Part shown: in pieces, positions 8,465-15,483 of the stretch | Layout: each line of letters begins with the position of its first letter | Numbering within the stretch: the stretch's first letter is position 1 | Program-made: the position numbers and the translations under genes | Notes under the pieces: model-generated | What the model was told of the DNA's origin: nothing | The model's database searches: none | Seen by the model: the letters and a program-made list of their open reading frames with translations, nothing else | DNA from: Sulfitobacter pontiacus | GTDB lineage: Bacteria > Pseudomonadota > Alphaproteobacteria > Rhodobacterales > Rhodobacteraceae | Length of the DNA stretch: 64,000 nucleotides | Assembly: GCF_040790665.1 (NCBI RefSeq) | Contig: NZ_CP160850.1 | Span: 62,001 to 126,000, forward strand | Direction of reading: 5' to 3'

Positions 8465-9873
8465 GCCCGCGCGCGCCAGCCCTTACGCCAGATCGCAAGG
8501 CCGATCACCGTGCCATAGACCACCATCGCGCCGCCGATGGCGATGAAGATGCCGCGCAGGCCCAAACCGCCGGTTTGCATCAGGATCAACGCGCCGATCA
8601 GCGCCACTGCCATCCGGCTGAGGCTGCTGATCACCGGCCAAACCATATGCCCCGCCCCCTGCGACGCGAAATACAGCGCGAGCCCGAGGGCGAAGAAGGC
8701 GTAGAACGGTGCCACGAGGCGGAAATAGCTGCGCCCTGCGTCCAGCGCGCCCGTGTTGGACGGGTCAAGGAACATGCCAAGCCAAAGGTCGGGAAACACG
8801 GCGAGCAGCAGCCCGATACCGCCGACGATCACCGCCGCCGCGCAAGAACCGGTCCAGGCCACGCGCAGGGCGCGGTCCACCTGACCGGCGCCCATATTCG
8901 CCCCGACCATTGCCGTCATCGCGGCACCAATGCCAAAGATCACGGGGATCATCAGAAATTCGAGCCGCGCGCCAAGCCCGTAACCGGCCAGCGCCTCTTC
9001 GCCGAACCGGCCCACGAGCCCTGTCATCATGATGATGGTGATCGTGGTCAGCAGGGTATTCACCGCCGCCAGCGCCCCGACGCTGAGGATATCGCGGAAC
9101 ATGCTGATATCGATCCGGCCCAAGGCACCGCCAAAGCTAAGCCCCGTGCGCCCCGACAGGATATGCGCCATCGCCAGCACAGCCCCGATCGCAAAGGCGA
9201 GCACGACGCCGATGGGCAGCCCCGCCATGCCAAGCGCGGGCAGGGGGCCCCACCCCAGGGCGAAGCCGCCCGACAAGGGGATCGAGATGACGGACACCAG
9301 CAGCAAGAGCACGGCAGGGGTCTGCATGTCGCCCGTTCCACGAATAATGCTGAGCGACGCATTGCACAGCCAGATCGCCATACAGCCGGGAAAGAAGACC
9401 AGCGCATAGGTCGCGGCGGCAGAGATGGCATCGGCACCGCCCCCCAGCAGGGTGAAAAACGCCACGCCAAACAGCCCGACCAGAAGGGCCATGATCACGG
9501 CAAAGGCACCCGCGATCATCCACGCGACTACTGCCAATGTGGCCGCCCGCGCGCTGTCTTGCGCGCCAAGTGCGCGCGCCACCGCGGCGGAGATCGCCCC
9601 ACCGATGGCCCCCGCCGACAGCATTTGCGTCAACATGACCAGCGGGAACACCAGCGCCAGACCGGCCAGCGCTGTCACCCCAAGAAGGCTGGCGAAATAC
9701 GCCTCGGATATGCTTTGCACGGTTTGCACGAACATCGCCAAGACATTGGGCGCGGCAAGCTTGGCCAGCGTCGGCGCGATTGGGGCCTCAAGCAGGGCGC
9801 GGGTCCGGGTGGCGCGGGCCTGGGTCGCGGCGGCGGAAAGGGCGGGGGCGGCGTTCGGGGTGACGCGGGCCAT
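8461..9873 (-). CDS. MATE-family multidrug/toxin efflux transporter
   Basis: A 470-residue protein with two MATE repeats and about 12 membrane segments; the first begins after a 30-residue basic N-terminus (LEAPIAPTLAKLAAPNVLAMFVQ) and contains ISEAYFASLLGVTALAG, the standard MATE helix 1-2 text. The family exports cationic or neutral compounds driven by Na+ or H+. The HxlR-type regulator at 10033 is divergent and probably controls it. AAGG six bases before the ATG supports the start. Confidence 0.92.
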   Translation of the reverse strand: MARVTPNAAPALSAAATQARATRTRALLEAPIAPTLAKLAAPNVLAMFVQTVQSISEAYFASLLGVTALAGLALVFPLVMLTQMLSAGAIGGAISAAVARALGAQDSARAATLAVVAWMIAGAFAVIMALLVGLFGVAFFTLLGGGADAISAAATYALVFFPGCMAIWLCNASLSIIRGTGDMQTPAVLLLLVSVISIPLSGGFALGWGPLPALGMAGLPIGVVLAFAIGAVLAMAHILSGRTGLSFGGALGRIDISMFRDILSVGALAAVNTLLTTITIIMMTGLVGRFGEEALAGYGLGARLEFLMIPVIFGIGAAMTAMVGANMGAGQVDRALRVAWTGSCAAAVIVGGIGLLLAVFPDLWLGMFLDPSNTGALDAGRSYFRLVAPFYAFFALGLALYFASQGAGHMVWPVISSLSRMAVALIGALILMQTGGLGLRGIFIAIGGAMVVYGTVIGLAIWRKGWRARA

Positions 9874-9991
9874 CAGCCGGCCTTGCCGAGCTGCGATGTG
9901 GCGACCTGATGTGGCATGGTTTCCCCCGTTCGAATGCTTGGAGTGGCGAGTTTTCGCCTCTCGGTTCCTTTTTGGAATGCACTACGGGTAA

Positions 9992-10006
9992 GTTCTCTTT
10001 CAGAAC
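9992..10006. promoter_or_regulatory. Candidate HxlR operator
   Basis: GTTCT-CTTTC-AGAAC is a 5-bp inverted repeat 26 nt upstream of the HxlR start in the 159-nt divergent region. A second, weaker dyad (TTCC-TTTTT-GGAA) lies at 9965-9977. A TAGGAT box at 10021-10026 could be the regulator's -10. HxlR/DUF24 proteins often repress a divergent neighbour through such short palindromes. Confidence 0.35.
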
Positions 10007-10032
10007 CTGTCAATGCCTGCTAGGATCAAGGG

Positions 10033-10515
10033 ATGAAATGGAACGAACTACAGAATGAATCCTGCCCCGTGGCGCGGGGGCTGTCCGTGGTGGGCGACCG
10101 CTGGACCATGCTGGTCTTGCGCGATTGCTTTCTGGGCATTCGCCGGTTCGAGCAGATGCAGGACCGGCTGGGGATCACGCGACATGTGCTGGCGGACCGG
10201 TTGCGCAAGCTGGAGGGGGCCGGTGTGCTGCGCCGCGAGGCCTATCGGGAGCGCCCCTTGCGCCACGAATACCGGCTGACCGAACGGGGCAAGGCGCTGT
10301 ATCCGATGCTGGTGTCGCTGATCGACTGGGCCAACGCCCATGTCCCGATTGAAGGCAGCCCGTCGGTCACGTTGGTCTCGCGCAGTGCGGGCACGCCGAT
10401 CGCGCCCATGCTGGTCGACCGTGTCACCGGAGAGGAGATTACCCACCGCAGTGTCAGCGCTATCTCGAACGCCGGTGCCAAAAAGCATAGCGGCTTTCCG
10501 CCGCCCACCGGGTAA
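10033..10515 (+). CDS. HxlR-family (winged-helix) transcriptional regulator
   Basis: A 160-residue HxlR/DUF24 regulator. The start CPVARGLSVVGDRWTMLVLRD carries the family's conserved N-terminal cysteine (Cys11), which in redox- or electrophile-sensing members (YodB, HypR, QorR) is the sensor thiol. The winged helix follows (FEQMQDRLGITRHVLADRLRKLEGAGVLRREAYRERP). The C-terminal 50 residues extend beyond the minimal domain. Divergent orientation to the MATE gene suggests control of efflux by a reactive or toxic compound. The AAGGG directly abuts the ATG, an unusually tight spacing. Confidence 0.92.
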   Translation: MKWNELQNESCPVARGLSVVGDRWTMLVLRDCFLGIRRFEQMQDRLGITRHVLADRLRKLEGAGVLRREAYRERPLRHEYRLTERGKALYPMLVSLIDWANAHVPIEGSPSVTLVSRSAGTPIAPMLVDRVTGEEITHRSVSAISNAGAKKHSGFPPPTG

Positions 10516-10563
10516 AAAACTTCGAAACCTTCCAGCGCAGGACCGATTGACAGGAAGGGGCGG

Positions 10564-10989
10564 GTGCATCAACTGTCTTCCATGGCTTTTAAGCGCACCA
10601 TATCTTTCTGGCTGAACGCAGTGGCATGTCTTGCCTTTGCTGCGGCGCTGGTGCTGTTTCCGCCGTCCGCGTCCCACGCGGCGTCGGGGATGCATGACGG
10701 GCATTATGCCAACGCCATGGATGATGTGGCCGATATAACCGCGCAAGACGCCCTGCATGATCATAGCACTATGGATCGTGCCGCTGTCGACAATCACAGT
10801 GACAAAGCCCCTTCGAACACACCTGACGACAGTGCAGGCAATTGCTGCAACGGGATGTGCCTGTCCATCGTGTTGATGGACCACGCGCATCCGCAAGACG
10901 ATGCCGTCACTGCGGGCACCTACAAGATCGGCCATGCGCAGGCGCGCTCGCTTGAGGCGCAAGGCTTTCTGCGTCCTCCTCAATCCTGA
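10564..10989 (+). CDS. Exported His/Met/Asp-rich protein of the copper cluster
   Basis: A 141-residue protein with a signal peptide (hydrophobic stretch about residues 15-32, cleavage near SHA-AS). The mature part is rich in His, Asp and Met (MHDGHYANAMDD, HDHSTMDR) and has a Cys-Cys-Asn-Gly-Met-Cys motif near residue 97 that could bind copper. No named family is recognised. The GTG start at 10564 is preferred because AGGAAGG lies 5 nt upstream of it; the ATG at 10582 has no ribosome site. It is the first gene of the copper cluster. Confidence 0.65.
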   Translation: MHQLSSMAFKRTISFWLNAVACLAFAAALVLFPPSASHAASGMHDGHYANAMDDVADITAQDALHDHSTMDRAAVDNHSDKAPSNTPDDSAGNCCNGMCLSIVLMDHAHPQDDAVTAGTYKIGHAQARSLEAQGFLRPPQS

Positions 10990-10997
10990 TCTGATTT

Positions 10998-11015
10998 AGA
11001 CCCGCTTTGGGGTCT
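10998..11015 (+). terminator. Intercistronic hairpin, weak terminator
   Basis: AGACCC-GCTTTG-GGGTCT followed by TTTG lies 8 nt after the first copper-cluster gene. The stem is short and the T run poor, so partial attenuation is more likely than full termination. Confidence 0.4.
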
Positions 11016-11072
11016 TTGCGTCGCGCCAGCGTTCCTGCGCGCGATCCCTAGAAGATCAATCAGGTACATCAC

Positions 11073-11315
11073 ATGAAAATCCATTTCGTTTTGGGGGCTT
11101 GCACCCTGACCCTTGGCGCCTGCACGCAGGATGTCAGACCCTTGCCCTATACGCCGACACCGCTGCCTGCCGTGGCCACGCAAGAAGCCACGCTCAGCAC
11201 GACCGTCGTCTCCCCCATCAGCCACCCGAACCCGCTGGCCGGCTATACGTATCGTGGGCCCACAGGTCCGCGTGACTGGCGCACCGTGAACCAAGAACAA
11301 TCGGAGGGTAACTGA
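11073..11315 (+). CDS. Small lipoprotein upstream of the TolC-type protein
   Basis: An 80-residue predicted lipoprotein: basic start, short hydrophobic core and an LGAC lipobox with Cys17 as the acylated residue. The mature part is proline-rich and has no recognised domain; the C-terminal YTYRGPTGPRDWRTVN stretch looks ordered. Its stop codon shares a base with the start of the next gene (TGATG), so the two are coupled and probably act together at the outer membrane. Confidence 0.75.
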   Translation: MKIHFVLGACTLTLGACTQDVRPLPYTPTPLPAVATQEATLSTTVVSPISHPNPLAGYTYRGPTGPRDWRTVNQEQSEGN

Positions 11316-12778
11316 TGTACGTCCGTAAACTGCCGCTGATCATCGGCTTTCCCCTTGTGCTCGGGGCCTGCGCCACGGCGATCCCGAGCGCTTATACCGA
11401 CCCCAAAGCCGGCTTTTCCAATGTCGCCAGCCAGATCACGCCCGCGCTTGGTAAACGTACCGTCTTTGCCGAGACCCAAGCCGAAAACGAAGCGGTGAAA
11501 CGCGAAGTGCGCGCGATGGTGCAGGGCAAGACAATCTCGGCCGATACGGCGGTTCAGGTTGCCTTGCTCAACAACAAGGGGCTTCAGGCGTCCTATGCGA
11601 ATGTCGGATTGTCCGCCGCCGAAGCATGGCAGCAATCGACGCCGGAAAACCCGATCGTGTCCATTGGCGTGCTCGGGATCGGGGCGCCCGAGCTGGGGGC
11701 CTACCGTGCGATCGAAGGGTTAATCCGCGCCAATCTTCTGGATGCCACCACGCGTAAACAACGCCGTGCAATCGCTGACGCGAGCTTTCGTCAAGCGCAG
11801 CTGACGGCGGTGAACGATACGCTGACATTGGCCAACCAGACCCGTCAGGCCTGGGTCAATGCCGTTTCCGCATTTGAGGTGGTGGGGTATTTGAAACGCG
11901 CCAAGGCGACCTCGGACGCCGGATCGGAGCTGGCCCGCAAGCTGGGGGAAACCGGCGCGCTCAATAAAGCTGCCCAAGCCCGCGAGCAGGCGTTCAACGC
12001 GGAGCTGGCCGGACAGCTTGCCAAGGCACGGCTGGATGCGACCACAGCGAAGGAAGAGCTGACGCGCCTCATGGGGCTTTGGGGGGCTGACGTGAACTAT
12101 TACGTGCCTGATGCCTTGCCGGGGCTGCCGCGGTCCGTGGGCGGCGTCGCCAATGTCGAAGCCAAGGCGCTGCGCAACCGTGTCGATCTGCGTGTCGCAA
12201 AGCTGGGTCTTGAAGCGCAGGCAAAAGCCTTTGGCCTGACGGATCAGACCCGCATCGTCAGCGACCTTGAGATCGTCGCAGGGGCCGAGCTTGAGCGTGA
12301 AGCCGAGGGGGGCGATATCGAGAAAGAGATCACGCCTCAGGTAGAGCTGGAGTTCGCGATCCCGATCTATGACAGCGGCAAGGCGCGGATGCGCAAGGCA
12401 GAGCTGTCGTATCTGCAGGCGGCGAATGTGCTGGCGGAACGGGCGGTCAATGTACGCTCCGAAGCGCGGGGGGCCGAACGGGCCTACCATGCCTCTTACA
12501 AGATCGCGCGCCACTACCGCGATGTTCTGGTTCCGCTGCGCAAGACCGTCGAGAACGAAGCCCTGCTGTCTTACAACGGCATGATCACCAATACCTTCGA
12601 ACTGCTGACCGATGTGCGTGAAAAGCTCGGTGCCGAGCTGGAAGCCGCTGATGCGAAGCGGGCGTTCTTTATGGCGCAGGCGGATCTGACCGCGGCCATC
12701 TACGGCGGCGGTGCAGGCAGCGGCGGCGGGGGCTCCGAAGGCGCCACGTTGGCCGCTGGTGGCGGCGCAGGACACTGA
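11315..12778 (+). CDS. TolC/OprM-family outer-membrane lipoprotein
   Basis: A 487-residue outer-membrane factor of the TolC superfamily (two OEP repeats, roughly 90-280 and 290-470), with an LGAC lipobox at residue 19, as in CusC/OprM lipoproteins. Long helical text with coiled-coil character (AEAWQQSTPENPIV; AKARLDATTAKEELTRLMG; RSEARGAERAYHASYKIARHY) is typical. Such proteins normally dock to an RND or ABC pump, yet none is encoded beside it; the neighbours are copper oxidation and binding proteins. The C-terminal Gly-rich tail is low-complexity. Confidence 0.88.
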   Translation: MYVRKLPLIIGFPLVLGACATAIPSAYTDPKAGFSNVASQITPALGKRTVFAETQAENEAVKREVRAMVQGKTISADTAVQVALLNNKGLQASYANVGLSAAEAWQQSTPENPIVSIGVLGIGAPELGAYRAIEGLIRANLLDATTRKQRRAIADASFRQAQLTAVNDTLTLANQTRQAWVNAVSAFEVVGYLKRAKATSDAGSELARKLGETGALNKAAQAREQAFNAELAGQLAKARLDATTAKEELTRLMGLWGADVNYYVPDALPGLPRSVGGVANVEAKALRNRVDLRVAKLGLEAQAKAFGLTDQTRIVSDLEIVAGAELEREAEGGDIEKEITPQVELEFAIPIYDSGKARMRKAELSYLQAANVLAERAVNVRSEARGAERAYHASYKIARHYRDVLVPLRKTVENEALLSYNGMITNTFELLTDVREKLGAELEAADAKRAFFMAQADLTAAIYGGGAGSGGGGSEGATLAAGGGAGH

Positions 12779-12789
12779 AAGGAAACGAT

Positions 12790-14148
12790 ATGATGAACAG
12801 ACGTCAACTACTCGGTGCCGGTGCGGCCGGGGCGACACTTGTGTCCTCTCAGGCGTGGGGCAAAACTCTGAACATGGGGCTGCCGGAGGCGGCGCATATG
12901 GACAGCGCTGCGACTGCGGTTACGGCGCGCCCCTCGACGGGGGTGGATTACACGCCCGTGGTCACGCTGAACGGCTGGACGCTGCCCTACCGCATGAACA
13001 ACGGCGTCAAGGAATTCCACCTTGTCGCGGAACCCGTAGAACGCGAACTGGCCGATGGCATGATCGCGCATCTGTGGGGGTATAACGGCCAGTCCACCGG
13101 CCCCACGATCGAAGCGGTCGAAGGCGACCGTGTGCGGATTTATGTCACCAACAAGCTGCCAGAAAACACATCCGTCCACTGGCACGGGCTGATCCTGCCT
13201 TCGGGTATGGATGGCGTGGTCGGGCTGAGCCATCCGGGGATCAAACCGGGCAAGACCTTTGTCTACGAGTTCGACCTGACCAAATCCGGCACCTTCATGT
13301 ACCACCCCCATGCGGATGAGATGGTCCAGATGGCGATGGGGATGATGGGGATGTTTGTCGTCCACCCCAAAGACCCGACGTTCATGCCGGTGGACCGTGA
13401 CTTCCTGATCATGCTCAACGCGTTCGACATTGACCCCGGTACCTATGTACCGCGTGTCATGACGATGAACGACTTTAACCTATGGACATGGAACAGCCGG
13501 ATTTTCCCCGATATTGATCCGCTGGTCGTGAACAAGGGCGACAGGGTACGGGTGCGCGTCGGCAACCTGACGATGACAAACCACCCGATCCACATGCACG
13601 GCTATGATTTCAAGGTCACCTGCACCGACGGCGGCTGGGTGCCGGAAAGCGCGCAATGGCCCGAGGTCAGCATCGACATTCCTGTCGGCGCGATGCGCGC
13701 CTATGAGTTCACGGCGGACCACTTGGGCGATTGGGCGATCCACTGCCACAAGTCGCACCATACGATGAATGCCATGGGCCACGACGTGCCGACCTTTATC
13801 GGTGTCGATAAATCCCAGCTTACCCCCAAGATGCGCAGCTTCAAGCCGGGCTACATGCCGATGGGCACGGCGGGCATGGGGGACATGGGCAAGATGTCGA
13901 TGGAACTGCCCGAGAACACGATCCCCATGATGAACGGCTGGGGCAAACACGGGCCGATCGAAATGGGCGGCATGTTCTCTGTCGTGAAGGTGCGCGACGG
14001 CATTGCGCCGGACGATTATTCCGACCCCGGATGGTACGATAACCCCCCCGGCGAGGAAGCCTATGAGTGGACCGGAGAACTACCGGAATTCGCCACGAAC
14101 AACAGCCCCAAAACGATCCTGACCCCGAAACCAACGCAAAAGGGATGA
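12790..14148 (+). CDS. Multicopper oxidase, Tat-exported (CopA-type)
   Basis: A 452-residue periplasmic multicopper oxidase, probably oxidising Cu(I) to Cu(II). A Tat signal is present (NRRQLLGAGAAGATL). Copper ligands are in the four standard motifs: HWHGL (His130, His132), YHPHADEM (His172, His174), HPIHMHGYDF and HCHKSHHTMNAMGH with the type-1 Cys between the trinuclear His residues. Met-rich text (MAMGMMG and MPMGTAGMGDMGKMSM) fits copper tolerance. It is shorter than P. syringae CopA (about 600 residues). AAAGGA lies 6 nt before the start. The stop codon is inside a 23-bp palindrome. Confidence 0.93.
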   Translation: MMNRRQLLGAGAAGATLVSSQAWGKTLNMGLPEAAHMDSAATAVTARPSTGVDYTPVVTLNGWTLPYRMNNGVKEFHLVAEPVERELADGMIAHLWGYNGQSTGPTIEAVEGDRVRIYVTNKLPENTSVHWHGLILPSGMDGVVGLSHPGIKPGKTFVYEFDLTKSGTFMYHPHADEMVQMAMGMMGMFVVHPKDPTFMPVDRDFLIMLNAFDIDPGTYVPRVMTMNDFNLWTWNSRIFPDIDPLVVNKGDRVRVRVGNLTMTNHPIHMHGYDFKVTCTDGGWVPESAQWPEVSIDIPVGAMRAYEFTADHLGDWAIHCHKSHHTMNAMGHDVPTFIGVDKSQLTPKMRSFKPGYMPMGTAGMGDMGKMSMELPENTIPMMNGWGKHGPIEMGGMFSVVKVRDGIAPDDYSDPGWYDNPPGEEAYEWTGELPEFATNNSPKTILTPKPTQKG

Positions 14149-14158
14149 TCCCTTTTGC
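14136..14158. repeat. Perfect palindrome spanning the multicopper oxidase stop codon
   Basis: GCAAAAGGGAT (14136-14146) and ATCCCTTTTGC (14148-14158) are perfect 11-bp arms around a single G, with the TGA stop codon at the centre. In RNA it would fold to a 9-bp stem with a 5-nt loop. No T run follows, so a processing or stability hairpin, or a protein-binding site for the downstream gene, is more likely than a terminator. Confidence 0.6.
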
Positions 14159-14196
14159 ATCCACATAAAACTTTGAAAACCATATAGGAAAACACA

Positions 14197-14937
14197 ATGA
14201 AAAACCTTCTGATGACCACCGCCTTCGCCATTGCTTTGACCGGCCCTGCCTTTGCGGCGGGTTCCCACTCTGGCGGGCATGATGACGACCACGCCGACAA
14301 GCATGCCAAAATGATGGCAGTGGGCAAACCCGGTACGGCGGCTGACGTCACCCGCACCATCGCCGTCACCATGCGCGAGACCGACGACGGCGATATGATC
14401 TTTGAACCCGACAGTTTCGCGTTCGAGCAGGGGGAAACCATCCGCTTTGAGGTCACCAACAAGGGCGAGCTTGAGCATGAGTTCGTGATCGATAATGCCG
14501 AAGGCAACGCCAAGCACAAGGAAATGATGGCGAAGATGGATATGGAACATGATGACCCCAATTCGGTCCGTCTTGAGGGCGGCCAATCGGGCGAGGTGAT
14601 CTGGACCTTTGCCAATGCCGGCACGTTTGAATTCGCCTGCCTGATCCCCGGTCACTATGAATCCGGCATGTACGGCCCCATCGAAGTCAGCGCCAAAGCC
14701 GAAGCAGAAGCAAAAGCGGCAGAGGTCGTCTATACCAAGGGCACCGTCAAGAAAGTTGACACCAAAGGCGGGAAGGTCACCATCGATCACGGACCTTTGG
14801 TCAACCTTGATATGCCCGCGATGACCATGGTGTTTCGCGCCGATGAAACCATGATCGGCAAGCTCTCTGCAGGTCAGAGCATCGAATTCGTCGCAGAGCC
14901 CGTCAAAGGCAAGCTGACCGTCGTCGAGTTGAAGTAA
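14197..14937 (+). CDS. Exported cupredoxin-CusF fusion copper-binding protein
   Basis: A 246-residue periplasmic copper carrier. After a signal peptide (cleavage near AFA-AG) and a His-rich linker (HSGGHDDDHADKHAK) comes a cupredoxin domain (about 50-165) with ligands His94 (EHEFVID), Cys148, His153 and Met158 (CLIPGHYESGM). An Ala/Glu-rich hinge leads to a CusF-type domain (about 178-246) with His198, Met209 and Met211. CusF's copper-capping Trp is replaced by Met206 in LDMPAMTM. The fusion could take Cu(I) and pass it to the neighbouring oxidase. Confidence 0.9.
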   Translation: MKNLLMTTAFAIALTGPAFAAGSHSGGHDDDHADKHAKMMAVGKPGTAADVTRTIAVTMRETDDGDMIFEPDSFAFEQGETIRFEVTNKGELEHEFVIDNAEGNAKHKEMMAKMDMEHDDPNSVRLEGGQSGEVIWTFANAGTFEFACLIPGHYESGMYGPIEVSAKAEAEAKAAEVVYTKGTVKKVDTKGGKVTIDHGPLVNLDMPAMTMVFRADETMIGKLSAGQSIEFVAEPVKGKLTVVELK

Positions 14938-14944
14938 CCCACGC

Positions 14945-14973
14945 GCGGGCTCCGGTCATGCATCGGAGCCCGC
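14945..14973 (+). repeat. Intercistronic hairpin between cupredoxin and cytochrome genes
   Basis: GCGGGCTCCG (14945-14954) and CGGAGCCCGC (14964-14973) form a perfect 10-bp stem with a 9-nt loop in the 54-nt gap. No T run follows. It would be expected to lower or stabilise flanking message rather than end it outright. Confidence 0.55.
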
Positions 14974-14991
14974 CCCATAAGAGGCGAAGAC

Positions 14992-15432
14992 ATGAAAACA
15001 TCGCGTGTATTGCTGTGGGTCGTCCCCTTTGCGCTGCTGACGGCAGCGGCGGGTGGGTGGTATTTCTCGCATCATGATCAACCCGAGACCAGCCCGACCG
15101 AGCTTGCGGAGGGTGCCTTGGCAACCGTGAAGGTGCCGGACAGTTTCACCGATCAGGAGCAGCTGGGAAAGCGCGCCTATGATGCGGTTTGCGCGGCCTG
15201 TCACGGGGCCAATGGTCATGGGCAGGACGGCGTCGCACCGCCCTTGGTGCATGTGATCTACGAGCCCAGCCACCACGGCGACCGGGCGTTCCTGCTGGCC
15301 GCGCAAAACGGGGTGCGGGGGCATCACTGGCCGTTCGGAAACATGCCCCCCGTCGAAGGGATCACGCAGGCCGATGTGATGGACATTGTGGCCTACATCC
15401 GTCGCCTTCAGCGCGAGAACGGGATCGACTAG
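14992..15432 (+). CDS. Class I cytochrome c, membrane-anchored or exported
   Basis: A 146-residue c-type cytochrome. An N-terminal hydrophobic segment (residues 6-23) serves as signal or anchor. The haem site is CAACH (Cys67, Cys70, His71), and Met118 in FGNMPPVEG is the likely sixth ligand; the C-terminal VMDIVAYIRRLQREN is the usual final helix. Location at the end of the copper cluster suggests it accepts electrons released by copper oxidation or donates to the oxidase. This role is inferred from context. Confidence 0.88.
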   Translation: MKTSRVLLWVVPFALLTAAAGGWYFSHHDQPETSPTELAEGALATVKVPDSFTDQEQLGKRAYDAVCAACHGANGHGQDGVAPPLVHVIYEPSHHGDRAFLLAAQNGVRGHHWPFGNMPPVEGITQADVMDIVAYIRRLQRENGID

Positions 15433-15444
15433 GCCAAAGGGCAA

Positions 15445-15474
15445 GGCCCCGAGGTACGTTACACCCCGGGGGCC
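15445..15474. terminator. Hairpin between convergent cytochrome c and hmuR genes
   Basis: GGCCCCG near 15445 pairs with CGGGGGCC ending at 15474, with one bulged base, in the 51-nt gap between two convergent genes. It could act in both directions. There is no clear T run, so confidence is moderate. Confidence 0.4.
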
Positions 15475-15483
15475 CGCGCCGTT

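Noticed and set aside
10527..10558. ACCTTCC ... GGAAGG as a CueR-type copper promoter
   Set aside because: The halves are about 20 nt apart rather than the 7 nt of CueR sites, and the right half coincides with the ribosome site of the gene at 10564.
8575..12838. Long open frames opposite the MATE gene (8575-9909, plus) and opposite the TolC-type gene (11720-12838, minus)
   Set aside because: Both have low-complexity Arg/Gln/His-rich products, no family match and no start signals; the sense genes are unambiguous.
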